64,000 nt of DNA from an uncultured Spirochaetales bacterium (GCA_902774115.1 CACYHH010000003.1:155033-219032), one strand, 5' to 3'; shown: positions 1-11,089, counted from the first letter of the stretch. The notes: generated from the letters alone by a model not told the origin. Numbers and translations: made by a program.

Positions 1-1
1 T

Positions 2-691
2 AAGGTTGTTCCGGAAATGAGCAAAGAGGATATTTTCTTTTATCTTGAAAATCCTGACAAATGCACGCTCCTGCCGGGTTACGAGCTCACCGGAACGATT
101 GTTGCGAAGGACAACGACTTCTCGTTTGCAATTCTCAAAGGCAGCAAAGGAAGCAGCGGCGGAGCGGTCACGAGAACCGGCGCGGAAGTTCAGGAAGGTG
201 TTATTCTTGCTTTTGTATGGAGAAATATAGCGATTTTCAGAACGACAAGCGGCGTAAGGTGCATAGGTGAAGGTGTCGGTGAATCGAAAGCGGCTCCTGT
301 TCCCGAAATGAAAATTGCTGAAAATGCTCCGGCTCCGTCTAAAGGCGGCGACGACGAGTTCGATATCAGAAACGTCGGTCCGAACCAGTATGTCGTCAAA
401 CGTGCCGATCTCAACAAAGCGACAGGAAACCTTGGCGCGCTTGCCAGCCAGGCAAGAATCGTTCCTTCCGCAAAAGACAACGGATTCAAGATTTTTTCGA
501 TAGCGAAAGACAGTCTTTATTCAAAAATAGGGATCCAGAACGGCGATGTTCTCAAATCGATAAACGGCATCGAACTTTCGAGCCCGGACAAGGCGCTTGA
601 GGCTTATTCGAGGCTGCAGAGTGCGTCCAAACTCTCGCTTGACATCGTCAGAAAAGGGCAGAATGAAACTTTGGAATATACGATAGAATAG
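2..691 (+). CDS. gspC: Type II secretion protein GspC, 5' end cut by the window
   Basis: Inner-membrane clamp of the type II secretion system that links the inner-membrane platform to the secretin. The reading frame is open to the window edge, so the N-terminus and membrane anchor lie outside. What remains starts with a homology-region-like segment (LTGTIVAKDNDFSFAIL, then a stretch ending ...IFRTTSGVRCI), a linker rich in Ala/Pro/Lys, and a C-terminal PDZ domain over about the last 70 residues (SKIGIQNGDVLKSINGIEL). An internal ATG at 17 is probably not the true start. The stop is 9 bases before gspD, which has a strong AGGAGG site. Identity rests on the HR-plus-PDZ order and the gspD-E-F neighbours. 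Confidence 0.85.
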   Translation, partial: KVVPEMSKEDIFFYLENPDKCTLLPGYELTGTIVAKDNDFSFAILKGSKGSSGGAVTRTGAEVQEGVILAFVWRNIAIFRTTSGVRCIGEGVGESKAAPVPEMKIAENAPAPSKGGDDEFDIRNVGPNQYVVKRADLNKATGNLGALASQARIVPSAKDNGFKIFSIAKDSLYSKIGIQNGDVLKSINGIELSSPDKALEAYSRLQSASKLSLDIVRKGQNETLEYTIE

Positions 692-700
692 GAGGCATAA

Positions 701-3316
701 ATGCTGAATCTGAAAAAGATGATTTTTCTGACAGCTCTGATCGCTTTTTCGTTTGTTTATCTTCCGGCTGAAGAAGTGGCGGAAGCTGATAATGTAAAAG
801 TTCCGATCAATCTCAACAGCAAAATCAAACCGATAAATCCAAGCGTTAAGAAGTTTAACGGCAATCTCAAACTCGGCAGACCTGCTGCGGCGGAGCAAAA
901 GGGCTCGGAAGAGAACAAAGACGAAAATAAAGACGAAAACAAGGATGAAAACAAGTCCCCGGAAAATGCGGCTCAGCCGAAAAACAACGGCAACGGCGGC
1001 GATGTAAGAACCGTTACGCCTCCGCAGCCCAAGAACATTCTCAACAAGGAACAGCCGAAAACTCCGGAAGACAACAAACTTCTGGATGCGGTAAAAGTCG
1101 AGATAAACGAGCCGAAGGCGGCAAATATGAACCTCAAAATCAGGCTTGATTTCAAAGACGAAGAACTGATGAACGTAGTCAAGCTCTTTTCAGATCTTCT
1201 CCAGAAAAATTTCATAATTCCCGAAAATCTGGGCAAGGCGAAAATCAATCTCCTTTCTCCGCAGAAAGTTACGGTTGCAGAAGCCTACAAAACATTCCTG
1301 ACCCTTCTTGCAGTCAACGATTTCAGCGTTTCGGAAGACGGTTCATACACGATAATCACGAAGGAAAAGAATATTCCGGAGATGAAGATCCCTTTTTACA
1401 AGGGAACTGAAGTGCCCGATCTTTTCAAAATGGTTGCGACTATTATGAAGTTCGAGTATGTCACTGCGACCGATATCGACAAGGTTTTGAAGCTCTTCAG
1501 AGACAAAGGGGCTACTTCGGTCGTTTTTGACGACAAAACGCTTATCGTTGTAGATTACGCGGCGAATATCAGAAAAATAATGACTCTTGTGAAAGAGCTC
1601 GACCAGCCTTCAGAATCGGACAAGGCTGAACTCTACTTCATCAAGCTGAACCATGTTCTGGCAGCGGATGCCCGTAAGATCATTGAAGATATTTTTAAGG
1701 ATTTCTCCAAAAAAGGGAACAAGAAAGGAAAAAACAACGATAACACCCCGTCTCTCGGAGGTGTCGGCAAACAGGCTGAGGGAAACAACAACAATAATAA
1801 CAGATTTCCGCCCCGTCCGCCGTTTCCTCCCAATTGGGGCAGTCAGGATGACAGCGAAGGACTCAGCGAAACGTACATTCACATCGTCGCCGACGAAAGA
1901 AGCCAGCAGATAATCGTTCTCTGCAACAAGGCGACTTACAATCTGATCCTTCAGGTCGTTCAGAATATTGACCGCGAAGTCGAAGGCGAAGGCGAGATCC
2001 ACGTCGTAAAACTTCAGAACGCTAAAGCTGAAGATATGCTTAAGACTTTGAATTCACTGTCGAAAAATAAAAAGGCATCAGGGTCTTCCAAAAGCGGAAA
2101 CAAAGGAACCGATGTTTTTGAAGGAGATGTTCAGATTTCATCGAACGAGTCAACCAACTCCCTCGTCGTTGTTTCTTCACTGCAGGATTTCAGAAATCTC
2201 AAAAAAGTTGTTGAAAAACTCGATGTAAAGCGCAAGCAGGTCTTTGTCGAAGCGGCGATCCTCGAAGTCAGCATCGACAATAACCTTGAATACGGCAATG
2301 CTTATGCTGCGATGGGCTATGAAGTCACGGTTGCGGGTGAGAAAGTTCCTCTTTTCTTCGGAAAAGCTCTCTCTTCGCCGACTCCCGGACTTGTTGCCGG
2401 AATGGTCGGAGCATCGGTTGACGGAACAGCAGGTATGCCCGGTCTTTCTCTTGTTGACGGCGTTCCTTCGATCGGACTTATTCTGAACGCGGCGCAGAAC
2501 GATTCGACTGTAAACGTAGTTTCGACTCCGCATCTTCTCACGACAGATAACGAAGAAGCTGAGATCACGGTCGGTGAAACGGTTCCTTTCCCTTCAGGAA
2601 ATATTCTTACCAGCACGACAGGAAGCACGATAACCTACACCCGAGAAGATGTTGCGCTGAAACTCAAAATAAAACCGCAGATCAACGAATCCGGCTACAT
2701 GACTCTTGAAATCAATCAGGAAATGACGGAACTCGGCGCTCAGACCGATTACGGTTACAAGACGACGAAAAGACAGGCGAAGACCAAGATCAACGCCGAG
2801 AACGAACAGACGATCGTCATCGGCGGGCTTATGAAAGATACTGTCACGGAAGGCGAGAACAAGATCCCGATCCTGGGTGACATTCCCGTTATCGGCAACC
2901 TTTTCAAGTATAAAAAAGTCAATAAAGCCAAAGTAAACCTCCTTCTTATCCTCACTCCTCACGTTGTTGACAGTAAAGAGGATTTCGAGCGTATTCTCCG
3001 CAAGAAAATGGAGGAACGTGACGAGTTTGCACGCAAATATTACGGCGGCGACACTACTTTCGAAGAGACGGTTTACCTTGACAAAAGACGCGGTGCGCTT
3101 CTTTCGGTCGTTAACGCTGTCAACAACCAGCATGCCGCGGAAAAAGAGGAACTTAAAAGGATCGAAGCGGCAAACAAGAAGGAAAATTCGATCATGGTCA
3201 CTCCTGACGGCGAAGAAAAAGTCATAGAAAACAAGGACGGTTCAAAGGAAAAATCCAAAAAACCGCGGAAAGACGCGGAAGACGAACTTGTTCCCGATCT
3301 TGACGAAGAGGATTAG
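701..3316 (+). CDS. gspD: Type II secretion secretin GspD
   Basis: Outer-membrane secretin channel of the type II system. A signal peptide (about residues 1-23) precedes a low-complexity segment containing KDEN repeated by a 12-base unit at 917-952. An N0 domain (from about residue 145, [19 protein letters not shown]) and several N1-N3 domains follow; one N-domain is interrupted by an Asn/Gly/Pro-rich insert. The C-terminal secretin domain shows VPFPSGN and the closing [15 protein letters not shown] signature. A charged Lys/Glu tail of about 100 residues follows the channel and is longer than usual. ATG with AGGAGG at 690-695 fixes the start. It is 2 bases from gspE. Confidence 0.95.
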   Translation: MLNLKKMIFLTALIAFSFVYLPAEEVAEADNVKVPINLNSKIKPINPSVKKFNGNLKLGRPAAAEQKGSEENKDENKDENKDENKSPENAAQPKNNGNGGDVRTVTPPQPKNILNKEQPKTPEDNKLLDAVKVEINEPKAANMNLKIRLDFKDEELMNVVKLFSDLLQKNFIIPENLGKAKINLLSPQKVTVAEAYKTFLTLLAVNDFSVSEDGSYTIITKEKNIPEMKIPFYKGTEVPDLFKMVATIMKFEYVTATDIDKVLKLFRDKGATSVVFDDKTLIVVDYAANIRKIMTLVKELDQPSESDKAELYFIKLNHVLAADARKIIEDIFKDFSKKGNKKGKNNDNTPSLGGVGKQAEGNNNNNNRFPPRPPFPPNWGSQDDSEGLSETYIHIVADERSQQIIVLCNKATYNLILQVVQNIDREVEGEGEIHVVKLQNAKAEDMLKTLNSLSKNKKASGSSKSGNKGTDVFEGDVQISSNESTNSLVVVSSLQDFRNLKKVVEKLDVKRKQVFVEAAILEVSIDNNLEYGNAYAAMGYEVTVAGEKVPLFFGKALSSPTPGLVAGMVGASVDGTAGMPGLSLVDGVPSIGLILNAAQNDSTVNVVSTPHLLTTDNEEAEITVGETVPFPSGNILTSTTGSTITYTREDVALKLKIKPQINESGYMTLEINQEMTELGAQTDYGYKTTKRQAKTKINAENEQTIVIGGLMKDTVTEGENKIPILGDIPVIGNLFKYKKVNKAKVNLLLILTPHVVDSKEDFERILRKKMEERDEFARKYYGGDTTFEETVYLDKRRGALLSVVNAVNNQHAAEKEELKRIEAANKKENSIMVTPDGEEKVIENKDGSKEKSKKPRKDAEDELVPDLDEED

Positions 3317-3318
3317 TT

Positions 3319-5013
3319 ATGGCATCAAGGCGCAAAATAGGTGAAATTCTTGTCGAAAAAGGCTTTGTCGACGAGACGCAGCTTTCTGAAGCACTCGCCG
3401 CGCAGCACGCTGACAGGCAGGGAACAGGTAAAATCGGGCAGTTCCTCGTTTCGGAAGGGAAAGTTACCCCCGAACAGGTGACTGAGGCTTTTTCGGAGCA
3501 GAGCGGAATAAAAATCGCGACTGAAGAAGATCTCAAAAAACTCGATCCTGCGGTTCTCGGCGAATTTCCGATAGCTTTAGCGAAGAAATTCAAGGCTCTG
3601 CCGCTTTATGCCGATACTGACCTGCATGTCGTCGTCACCGATATCGACATGCTCCTTTTCAACCAGCTTTTTATGATTTACCGCAAAAATGTCGTTTCGC
3701 TTCTTGTTTCTACGGCGAAAATCAACGACATGATAAACCAGGCATACAGCAGCGTCGACAACAAGGAAGAATCACTCAACGCCGGTGATTTCGACAAAAT
3801 GGCGGACGAAGACGATACGATCCCGGATCTCATCGACTCAAACGACGATGCCCCGATCATCAAGTTCGTCAACAACACGATCGCAAAAGCGGTCAAGGAA
3901 AAGGCGAGCGATATTCACTTTGAATCTTACGAGGACGAAGTTATCGTCCGTTTCAGAAAGGACGGCAAACTTTCGATTGTCCAGCGCGTTCCGAAGGCTG
4001 CTCAGGCAGGTCTCATCACAAGAATCAAGATCATGAGCCGACTTAACATTTCGGAAAAAAGGCTTCCGCAGGACGGTAACATCAAGGTCAAAATCGCCGG
4101 AAACGACATCGACTTCCGTGTTTCGACACTTCCGAGTGTCCACGGCGAATCGATAGTTCTCCGTATTTTGGACAAACGCTCTCAGAAACTTTCTCTTGAC
4201 GAAAGCGGTTTCACCAAGCGCGATCTCGAAACGATGAGAAAAATAATCCATATGAAGCACGGGATTTTCCTCGTCACGGGACCTACCGGAAGCGGTAAAA
4301 CGACGACGCTTTATTCGGCTCTGACCGAAATAAACTCGCCAGACGTCAAGATAATCACGGTCGAAGACCCGGTCGAGTATCAGATCAAAGGTGTCAACCA
4401 GATCCACATCAATTCAAAGATCGGTCTTACTTTCGCGAGCGGTCTCCGTTCAATCCTCCGTCAGGACCCGGACATCATCATGGTCGGTGAAATCCGTGAT
4501 AAGGAAACGGCTGACATCGCGATCAACGCATCGCTTACCGGTCACTTGGTTTTTTCGACACTTCACACGAACGACGCTCCGACGGCATTTACCCGTTTGA
4601 TTGATATGGGAATAGAGCCTTTCCTTATTTCTTCGACAGTTGTCGGCGTACTGGCTCAGCGACTTGTCAGAAAGCTCTGCCCGGCATGCAAAGAGGCTTA
4701 CTATCCGCCCGCTGCAATACTTGAAGAACTCGGGCTCGACCCGAAGGAATACGCGAACCATCCGTTCTACAAGGCTGTGGGCTGCCCCGAATGCGGATAT
4801 TCCGGATATAAGGGAAGAAGCGGTATTTTCGAACTTCTCATGATCGACGAAGAGCTCAGACGTGCCGTAGTTGCGCGTCAGGATGCAAGCGATATCCGCA
4901 AAATCGCGGCGGCGAACGGAATGCTTAATCTCCGCGAAGACGGCGCACTCAAGGCTATAAAAGGGATAACCTCTCCCGAAGAAGTCCTTCTCAGGACGCA
5001 GGAGGATAAGTAA
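3319..5013 (+). CDS. gspE: Type II secretion ATPase GspE
   Basis: Cytoplasmic hexameric ATPase that powers pseudopilus assembly. 564 residues, normal for the family. The N-terminal GspE/PilB-type domain (about 1-150) is followed by the ATPase: Walker A GPTGSGKT (321-328), Asp box around VEDPVEYQ, Walker B-like IIMVGEIRD (386-394), and a His box STLHTNDA. A tetracysteine zinc motif is present as CPAC (454/457) and CPEC (489/492), as in GspE proteins. The TAA stop shares a base with the gspF ATG (TAATG), which implies translational coupling. Confidence 0.96.
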   Translation: MASRRKIGEILVEKGFVDETQLSEALAAQHADRQGTGKIGQFLVSEGKVTPEQVTEAFSEQSGIKIATEEDLKKLDPAVLGEFPIALAKKFKALPLYADTDLHVVVTDIDMLLFNQLFMIYRKNVVSLLVSTAKINDMINQAYSSVDNKEESLNAGDFDKMADEDDTIPDLIDSNDDAPIIKFVNNTIAKAVKEKASDIHFESYEDEVIVRFRKDGKLSIVQRVPKAAQAGLITRIKIMSRLNISEKRLPQDGNIKVKIAGNDIDFRVSTLPSVHGESIVLRILDKRSQKLSLDESGFTKRDLETMRKIIHMKHGIFLVTGPTGSGKTTTLYSALTEINSPDVKIITVEDPVEYQIKGVNQIHINSKIGLTFASGLRSILRQDPDIIMVGEIRDKETADIAINASLTGHLVFSTLHTNDAPTAFTRLIDMGIEPFLISSTVVGVLAQRLVRKLCPACKEAYYPPAAILEELGLDPKEYANHPFYKAVGCPECGYSGYKGRSGIFELLMIDEELRRAVVARQDASDIRKIAAANGMLNLREDGALKAIKGITSPEEVLLRTQEDK

Positions 5014-6242
5014 TGCCGCTTTTTGCCTACAAAATTGTCGATGCAAACGGCAAAGAGAAGAAGGGAACGATCGAAAGCCCGAACAGGGCGGCGGTAAAGA
5101 CCAAATTCCTTTCGGAAGGCTACTACATCACCGAAATAAGCGAAAAGTCGCAGGCTCAGGGTTTCAGCCTTGATTTTCTGCGTAAAATGTTCTCTTTCGG
5201 CGCGAAGAAAGTACCGCTTGACGAAGTTGCTTCGATGACGCGTCTTCTGGCAACCTTGCAGAAGGCGAAAATTCCGCTTGTCGAGGCTATCGACGCGGTC
5301 GCGCAGCAGCAGGAGAACCAGATAATGAAAGATGCCCTCATCATTATCAAGGGCAAGATGAACGAAGGTTACAGTTTCAGCAAAAGTGCAAGGGAATTTC
5401 CTAATATTTTTGATGATTTGTTCTGTAATATGATCGCGGCGGGCGAAGAATCGGGCGCGACGGACAAAGTTCTGATGAGACTTGCCGGATTCATGGAATC
5501 GCAGGTCGACCTCAAAAACAAAGTCAAAAGCGCGATGACTTATCCTATTGTCCTCATGATCGTCGCGGTTTTAGTCGTCGGTGTTTTGTTTACGGTCGTA
5601 ATCCCGAAACTTTCCAAAATGTTCGAGGATGTCAAGATGTCGCTGCCGCTACAGACGAAAATTCTTCTCTGGCTTTCCGGCTTCATCGGAAGCTGGTGGT
5701 GGCTTATCGCGCTCATGATTTTCGGCGGGATCGTCGCTTTCAACAAGTATGTCAAAACTCCGAAAGGTGAAATCTGGTGGAGCAGAGTGAAAATCAATGC
5801 TCCGGTTCTCGGCAGAGTCAACAGACAGGTTGCGATCAGCCGTTTCGCGCAGACTTTGTCGACACTTCTCCATTCGGGTGTTCCCATTCTGAACGCGCTC
5901 GACATCGTAAAAAAGATCATTGACAACAAGATTCTTGAAAACGCGGTCGGAGTAGCCCGCGAAAACATCAAGGAAGGTGAATCGATCGCGGTTCCGCTCA
6001 AAAGAAGCGGTGAATTTCCGCCCATCGTAATACAAATGATCGCGATCGGCGAGCAGAGCGGCGAGCTTGAGGAGATGCTTGAAACTCTGGCCAATTCTTA
6101 TGAAAAGGAAGTCACCTACACGATGGAAAAACTCACTTCGATGCTTGAACCTATGATGATTGTCGCACTCGCCGGTGTCATCGGTTTCATCGTTTTTTCG
6201 GTCGTCATGCCGATTCTTCAGCTCAACGACGCTGTCGGATAA
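5013..6242 (+). CDS. gspF: Type II secretion inner-membrane protein GspF
   Basis: Polytopic platform protein that couples GspE to pseudopilin assembly. 409 residues with the standard arrangement: an N-terminal cytoplasmic region beginning [18 protein letters not shown], the first GspF domain (about 70-190), transmembrane segments near 170-195 and 215-240, the second GspF domain (about 275-395) and a last membrane segment near 380-400 (MMIVALAGVIGFIVFSVVMP). The sequence VPLDEVASMTRLLATL is the usual start of the first domain. It overlaps gspE by one base and ends the first secretion cluster; gspG-N lie 34 kb away. Confidence 0.95.
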   Translation: MPLFAYKIVDANGKEKKGTIESPNRAAVKTKFLSEGYYITEISEKSQAQGFSLDFLRKMFSFGAKKVPLDEVASMTRLLATLQKAKIPLVEAIDAVAQQQENQIMKDALIIIKGKMNEGYSFSKSAREFPNIFDDLFCNMIAAGEESGATDKVLMRLAGFMESQVDLKNKVKSAMTYPIVLMIVAVLVVGVLFTVVIPKLSKMFEDVKMSLPLQTKILLWLSGFIGSWWWLIALMIFGGIVAFNKYVKTPKGEIWWSRVKINAPVLGRVNRQVAISRFAQTLSTLLHSGVPILNALDIVKKIIDNKILENAVGVARENIKEGESIAVPLKRSGEFPPIVIQMIAIGEQSGELEEMLETLANSYEKEVTYTMEKLTSMLEPMMIVALAGVIGFIVFSVVMPILQLNDAVG

Positions 6243-6275
6243 AAAGTATTTTCGACACGGCAGGTGTTGGATTTA

Positions 6276-6303
6276 TTGACAAACATTTCTCTCTTAATAA
6301 GAT
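6276..6303 (+). promoter_or_regulatory. Sigma-70-type promoter for the 6343 lipoprotein gene
   Basis: TTGACA (6276-6281), a 16-base spacer and TAAGAT (6298-6303). It lies after gspF and about 40 bases before the ATG at 6343. A CTTTTTT run follows the -10, as at many promoters here. Its placement suggests the lipoprotein is transcribed separately from gspC-F. Confidence 0.6.
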
Positions 6304-6342
6304 TTTAAGGCTTTTTTATAGACTTATTGCGAGAGATGAAAA

Positions 6343-8760
6343 ATGAGAAAATTATTTCAAATCCTGCTGATTGCAGCGGTCGTGCTGCTTGTTTCCTGCG
6401 GCGGAAACAAAAAATCAAAAGAGTCATGTCCCGACGGTTATGACTGGTCAGGAACAGACTGCGTAAAAACCGATACGGGTGACACCGGAGAACCTTCCGA
6501 TCCGGATACCGATACTCCTTCGGACGACGGTGACGGCGATACTGCTGATGATAACGATCCGGATACCGACACGGAAAACAACGACGAAGAACAGTCGGAT
6601 TACAACGGCACTTGTAAGGTTATCCGCAACGGAGATACCTATGAAATCAATGTCGAAACGAAAAAACTTACCATCGGCAGCGTTACTATTAACGGTGAAT
6701 CAGACGATGACGCTCTTTTCGGCGAGATTTGGGCTGAAAACAGGGAAACTCTTTCGGAATTCAAAGTCGGAGACGTAAATTCCGAGTTTTCAGGCAAAAC
6801 GATAAATATCCCGAAAGGAAGATACAGTTTCTCTTTCAGACCTGTTTCTTCATCGAACAAAGTCGTTATCCAAGGTTTGGACAATATTGATATGGCGGGC
6901 AGCGACAGAAAGCTCGATTTCGATATTCCGCTCTACCACCTCAGAGGAAAAGTCACGAACAATGCCGATGCGGTATTTACCGTAGAAGAGGCTTATCAGG
7001 CTGAAACCCAGCTTGTTCTCAAAACGGGAACTTTTGAAAAGGTCATCCCGTACAGCGAATTCGCGGCTTACGATGTCCTTCTTCCAAAAGGCACATATTC
7101 GGTCTCCTTCAAAGGTCAGCTTGCTGCAGGTCAGGGAATATTTACAGGAACGGTCATCGATTCGGGAAACAATTTCTCTTCAGGTTCGGATGACAGTGAA
7201 CAGAAGAAGGGGCTGACCATCGAAGGCGATACTGATTCTGACATCAAAATCGAAACGATCACCTTCTCCGGTTCGATAGTTCAGGGCGGTTATCCTGTCA
7301 GTCAGGGCAGACTTATTCTTGTCGAAAATCCTCCTTTCGGTTCGGTTAGCGGCGTTGTTGCGGCAGATCTTTCCGCAGCTTCATACACGATAACGGTTAC
7401 TGCCGGGACGGATCTTAACCTGATTTACGAGCCTCAGTCCGATTCCTATCCGGTAAGATACATAAAGCTCGAAACGTGGAATTCCAAGACCGAAACTCCT
7501 TCGGCACACAATATTTCGCTCGATTTCGGAAGGGTTTACGGCAAAATCACATTCATGGGCGGCAATAATTTCCCGACAGTTGCAAACTGCTCCGGAGCCG
7601 ACTGCACGATAGGCAAACTCAAAGCGACCGGATTCGACAATTCATCGCTGGTTGTTAAAGATCTCGGCACGGCACTTCCTACAGATGAAGAAGGTAACGT
7701 CACCGATGTGACTTACGAGGCTCTGCTTGTCAGAAGGATAGCAGTTACCGATTCAGAGGGAGTAATCAACTACAACCCGAAAACATACTCGATGAATTTT
7801 GAAAGCCATCTCAACGACATCAAGGAAGGTTTTGCGTCTCTTCCGTTTACTGTCAAAGCGACTTACACCACCGATGAGGGCAAATTCAGTTCGTTCTCTT
7901 TTACCGGGGAAGAAACCAGCAGAGAGATAAATTTTGATATCTCTCCCAAAAAAATAGAGGGAAAAGTTACTCTCAACGGTTCGACTTTCGCTATGGAAGA
8001 GAATGATCTGATCAAGCTCAAAGACGAAAGCGGTATGGAATATGCCGTAGTCAACCTTTCAGAACTTTCAGACGGTAGTTTCAGTTTTTACGCTCCGGCA
8101 GGAACATACAGCGTTCTTTACGACGGTAAAGGTTTGATTTCAAACGAGTTCAAAACCTATATCGAGCGCGATTTCGGGATCAGCGGCGACGGCAGTCACG
8201 ATTTTGCGATAACTACCGGAAAGATCACGCTTGATTTTAATGTCAACGGAACTTCTTTGGCAGAATGGGCAGCGGCGCAGAAAGGTCTTGACAGTATCGG
8301 TCTTGCCGTAAATATCGACAAAACGGCAAGCGATTTCATGCTTGATCTTGACAAAAAAGACGGAAAATATGTCGCGGAAGTTCTTTCAGGTTCGGTTATA
8401 AACGCTTATTTGCAGCTCGTTTTCGCAGACAAAGTGGCTTCGGAAGACAGCTATTCGAGAATACGTCTTCTTTCTTCGCACAATATGACATCGGGAACGA
8501 TTGTAAAAGACGATCTTGCTCTTGTGAAATCGGCTGTTTCCGTAAAACTTAACGGAAACAATGTCAAGGCTTCCGATTATGCCGCTAAACTGAAAATCCA
8601 GGGTGTCAATTCGAGCGGGATCTACTGCCCGGCAGAAGCTGCGGTAACCGCATTCTTCAAGAAAGGCGAGTATAAAAACCCGGCTCCGGAACTTTATCTT
8701 AACGAAGGTTTCGAAGCAAAGCACGATATCCCGTTGAACTGTCTCTATTTCGGTGAATAA
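6343..8760 (+). CDS. Large lipoprotein with repeated beta-rich modules
   Basis: Predicted exported lipoprotein of 805 residues with no recognised enzymatic domain. The lipobox LLVSC places the lipidated Cys near residue 19. An Asp/Thr/Pro spacer (DTDTPSDDGDGDTADDND) follows, typical of the lipoproteins in this window. The rest contains repeated beta-sandwich-like segments with recurring phrases such as GTYSVSFKG, GRYSFSF and GTYSVLYDG about every 90-120 residues, resembling carboxypeptidase-regulatory or Ig-like modules. There is one short Cys pair (CSGADC). It lies downstream of gspF with its own promoter. The function is unknown; a surface-exposed structural or binding protein is a guess. 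Confidence 0.8.
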   Translation: MRKLFQILLIAAVVLLVSCGGNKKSKESCPDGYDWSGTDCVKTDTGDTGEPSDPDTDTPSDDGDGDTADDNDPDTDTENNDEEQSDYNGTCKVIRNGDTYEINVETKKLTIGSVTINGESDDDALFGEIWAENRETLSEFKVGDVNSEFSGKTINIPKGRYSFSFRPVSSSNKVVIQGLDNIDMAGSDRKLDFDIPLYHLRGKVTNNADAVFTVEEAYQAETQLVLKTGTFEKVIPYSEFAAYDVLLPKGTYSVSFKGQLAAGQGIFTGTVIDSGNNFSSGSDDSEQKKGLTIEGDTDSDIKIETITFSGSIVQGGYPVSQGRLILVENPPFGSVSGVVAADLSAASYTITVTAGTDLNLIYEPQSDSYPVRYIKLETWNSKTETPSAHNISLDFGRVYGKITFMGGNNFPTVANCSGADCTIGKLKATGFDNSSLVVKDLGTALPTDEEGNVTDVTYEALLVRRIAVTDSEGVINYNPKTYSMNFESHLNDIKEGFASLPFTVKATYTTDEGKFSSFSFTGEETSREINFDISPKKIEGKVTLNGSTFAMEENDLIKLKDESGMEYAVVNLSELSDGSFSFYAPAGTYSVLYDGKGLISNEFKTYIERDFGISGDGSHDFAITTGKITLDFNVNGTSLAEWAAAQKGLDSIGLAVNIDKTASDFMLDLDKKDGKYVAEVLSGSVINAYLQLVFADKVASEDSYSRIRLLSSHNMTSGTIVKDDLALVKSAVSVKLNGNNVKASDYAAKLKIQGVNSSGIYCPAEAAVTAFFKKGEYKNPAPELYLNEGFEAKHDIPLNCLYFGE

Positions 8761-8790
8761 CTCATATTTTTCTAATTATCAGGAGGATTC

Positions 8791-9657
8791 ATGAAACGCG
8801 TAGTTACCGTCCAGGATATTTCATGTCTTGGCAAATGCTCACTTACTGTTGCTCTGCCGGTAATTTCGGCAATGGGTGTCGAGACATGCGTCATTCCGAC
8901 GGCTGTTCTTTCGACACACACGGTTTTCAAAGGTTTTACCTTCCATGATCTGACGGGTGAGATCGCTCCGATTATGGAACACTGGAAAAAGGAAAACTTC
9001 CGCTTTGATGCGATATATACAGGCTACCTCGGTTCTTTCGAGCAGCTTGAACTTATGAAAAAACTCATTGACGGTTTCGGCGGAAACGGAACTTTGGCGA
9101 TAGTTGACCCGTGTATGGCCGACAACGGTAAGCTCTATCCCGGTTTCACTCAGGAATTTGCGTTTGCTATGGCAAAACTCTGCGGAAAGGCAGACATCGT
9201 CGTTCCGAATATGACTGAAGCAAGTTTCATGCTTGGTATTCCGTACCGTGCAGGCGGCACTTACGATGAAGCATATCTCAAGAAAGTACTTAGAGATATC
9301 GCTGCATTAGGATCTAAAAAAGTCGTTCTCAAAGGAGTCGAATTCCCTGAAGACCAGCCTTCATTCAAAAATGTCGCAGGGAAAATCGGAATCGTTGCCT
9401 ACGATGCCGAAAAAGATACTTTCTCAAGCTATTTCCACGAGAAGATCAACCAGACTTTCCACGGAACCGGCGACATTTTCGCGAGTGTTTTTACAGGCGC
9501 TTACCTGAGAGGTCTGACACTTGAAGAATCATATTCGCTTGCCGCTGATTTTGTCGTCGAAGCGATAAAAGAGACGATGAGTCACGAAAATCACAACTGG
9601 TACGGCGTTGATTTCGAAGCAGTCTTCCCGTATCTTATCAAACGTCTGGAAAAGTAA
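8791..9657 (+). CDS. Pyridoxamine/pyridoxal kinase family protein
   Basis: Ribokinase-fold kinase predicted to phosphorylate B6 vitamers in the PLP salvage pathway. 288 residues, full length for the family. It begins VVTVQDISCLGKCSLT and has the substrate region TAVLSTHT, the YTGYLGS segment and IVDPCMADNGKLY (usually DPVMGDNG). The C-terminal anion-hole/catalytic motif HGTGDIFASVFTGA carries the catalytic Asp. An AGGAGG site at 8781 precedes the ATG. The gap to the upstream lipoprotein gene is only 30 bases, so read-through transcription is possible. Substrate preference cannot be told from sequence. Confidence 0.88.
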   Translation: MKRVVTVQDISCLGKCSLTVALPVISAMGVETCVIPTAVLSTHTVFKGFTFHDLTGEIAPIMEHWKKENFRFDAIYTGYLGSFEQLELMKKLIDGFGGNGTLAIVDPCMADNGKLYPGFTQEFAFAMAKLCGKADIVVPNMTEASFMLGIPYRAGGTYDEAYLKKVLRDIAALGSKKVVLKGVEFPEDQPSFKNVAGKIGIVAYDAEKDTFSSYFHEKINQTFHGTGDIFASVFTGAYLRGLTLEESYSLAADFVVEAIKETMSHENHNWYGVDFEAVFPYLIKRLEK

Positions 9658-9755
9658 AAATATCTTTGCCCAATAAAAAAATCCTGCTGAAAAATCATTG
9701 AATTTATTCGTTTTTTTTCTGAAAACTAAAGACTTTGCGGATCTACGCGGCTGTA

Positions 9756-10424
9756 TTATATTTTTTCTTTTGAGACGATTCTGTCGTTTCCTTTGAAAAT
9801 TGAATTCCCGGGAACGAATCCGCGGACATTTGAAAGGGGATAAACCACTGAATTTCTTCCGATTATCGTTCCTGGATTGAGGACTGAGTTGCAGCCGATC
9901 TCTGCATTGTCGCCGAGTATTGCCGAAAATTTGCGGAGTCCTGTTTCGAGCGTTTCGCCTTCGCAGTGGATCTTGACGTTTCCCGGGATCGAGCGGACGT
10001 TCGATAGGATTACGCCTGCGCCGATGTGGGCGTGAAAGCCTAAAACCGAGTCTCCGACATAGTTGAAGTGCGGCGTCTGAACCTTGTTAAAAAGGAAGCT
10101 GTTTTTGATTTCGGTTGAATTTCCGATTACCGAGTTGTTTCCGATTATCGCATTACCGCGGATGAAGGCGCTCTGGCGGATTTCGACATTGTGCCCTATT
10201 ATAGCAGGTCCTTTGATGAAGGCGGTTTCGGCGATTTCGGTCTCTTTGCCGACCCAGACGTTTTCCTTTATCATAGTGTAGTCACTGCCGAGTTCCGGTC
10301 CTTTTTTCAAGATGTACTCTTTGATGAGCGGCAGAATTTCGTGCGGATATTCGCAACCGTCGAAAATGTCTGCAAAATCGGTCTGCGTAAGATCCAGAAG
10401 TGCGCTGATTTTGATTTTTTCCAT
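9756..10424 (-). CDS. Left-handed beta-helix (GlmU C-domain-like) protein
   Basis: Hexapeptide-repeat protein of 222 residues, similar to stand-alone UDP-N-acetylglucosamine pyrophosphorylase C-terminal domains. A helical N-terminal segment (about 1-45) precedes repeated hexapeptides such as VWVGKETEIAETAFIKGPAIIG and AIIGNNSVIGNSTEIK, plus the GAGVILSN turn typical of sugar-nucleotide acyltransferase helices. No nucleotidyltransferase half is present, so an acyl- or sugar-phosphate-transfer role is possible but unproven. It begins 7 bases after the M50 protease gene and is the last gene of the maf operon. Confidence 0.75.
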   Translation of the reverse strand: MEKIKISALLDLTQTDFADIFDGCEYPHEILPLIKEYILKKGPELGSDYTMIKENVWVGKETEIAETAFIKGPAIIGHNVEIRQSAFIRGNAIIGNNSVIGNSTEIKNSFLFNKVQTPHFNYVGDSVLGFHAHIGAGVILSNVRSIPGNVKIHCEGETLETGLRKFSAILGDNAEIGCNSVLNPGTIIGRNSVVYPLSNVRGFVPGNSIFKGNDRIVSKEKI

Positions 10425-10431
10425 GATTTAC

Positions 10432-11082
10432 CTACCCGAAAATTAAACTTGGAATCCATATAAAAAGTTTGAGGATAAGGCGCGCCGGGATGAGCAGCAC
10501 GCTGAAAGCTCCGGTAACGACCAAAGCCATGATTATGATAAATCCGTATCTTTCAAGCGTGAAGTATATCCTGTCGTATTCGCGCGGCAGGAAACCGTGA
10601 AGTATCCTGCTTCCGTCAAGCGGCGGGATAGGGATCAGGTTGAAGAAGCAGAGCATGACGTTGAACATGAGCGAAATTTCAAAGAAAGTTATGATGATTT
10701 CGTTCGGGAAGAAGCGGTAAGCCGCGACGTAAAAAAAGGCACTGATGAATGCCAGTACGAGATTGCTCAAAGGACCTGCCGCAGCGACGATCATCATGCC
10801 GCGCCGCATTTCGATGTGCGGATGAAAACGGTACGGATTGACTGGAACCGGTTTCGCTCCGCCGAAAAAAACTCCGGCAAGAAAGTAACTGAGAAGCGGA
10901 ACGACGACCGACATCATCAGATCGAGGTGGGGGATCGGGTTCAGAGTGAGTCTTCCCGCATCCTTTGCCGTAGAATCACCGAGTTTCAGCGCCGCCCATC
11001 CGTGAGCGACTTCGTGGACAACCATCGAAAAGAGCAGGGGGATTATGCCGATTGCGATGTAAAAAATTTTGTTCTTTATCAT
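10432..11082 (-). CDS. Site-2-type intramembrane metalloprotease (M50 family)
   Basis: Predicted membrane zinc protease with about five transmembrane segments. The zinc motif is HEVAH within MVVHEVAHGWAALKLGD, and the third ligand is in NLIPIPPLDGSRIL. At about 216 residues without a PDZ domain it belongs to the short Rip/YwhC-like group. I chose the ATG at 11082 because GAGGTG just upstream is a good ribosome site; the GTG at 11088 lies inside that site. The maf stop (TGA) is immediately upstream, so the genes are coupled. Substrates are unknown. Confidence 0.85.
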   Translation of the reverse strand: MIKNKIFYIAIGIIPLLFSMVVHEVAHGWAALKLGDSTAKDAGRLTLNPIPHLDLMMSVVVPLLSYFLAGVFFGGAKPVPVNPYRFHPHIEMRRGMMIVAAAGPLSNLVLAFISAFFYVAAYRFFPNEIIITFFEISLMFNVMLCFFNLIPIPPLDGSRILHGFLPREYDRIYFTLERYGFIIIMALVVTGAFSVLLIPARLILKLFIWIPSLIFG

Positions 11083-11089
11083 TTTCACC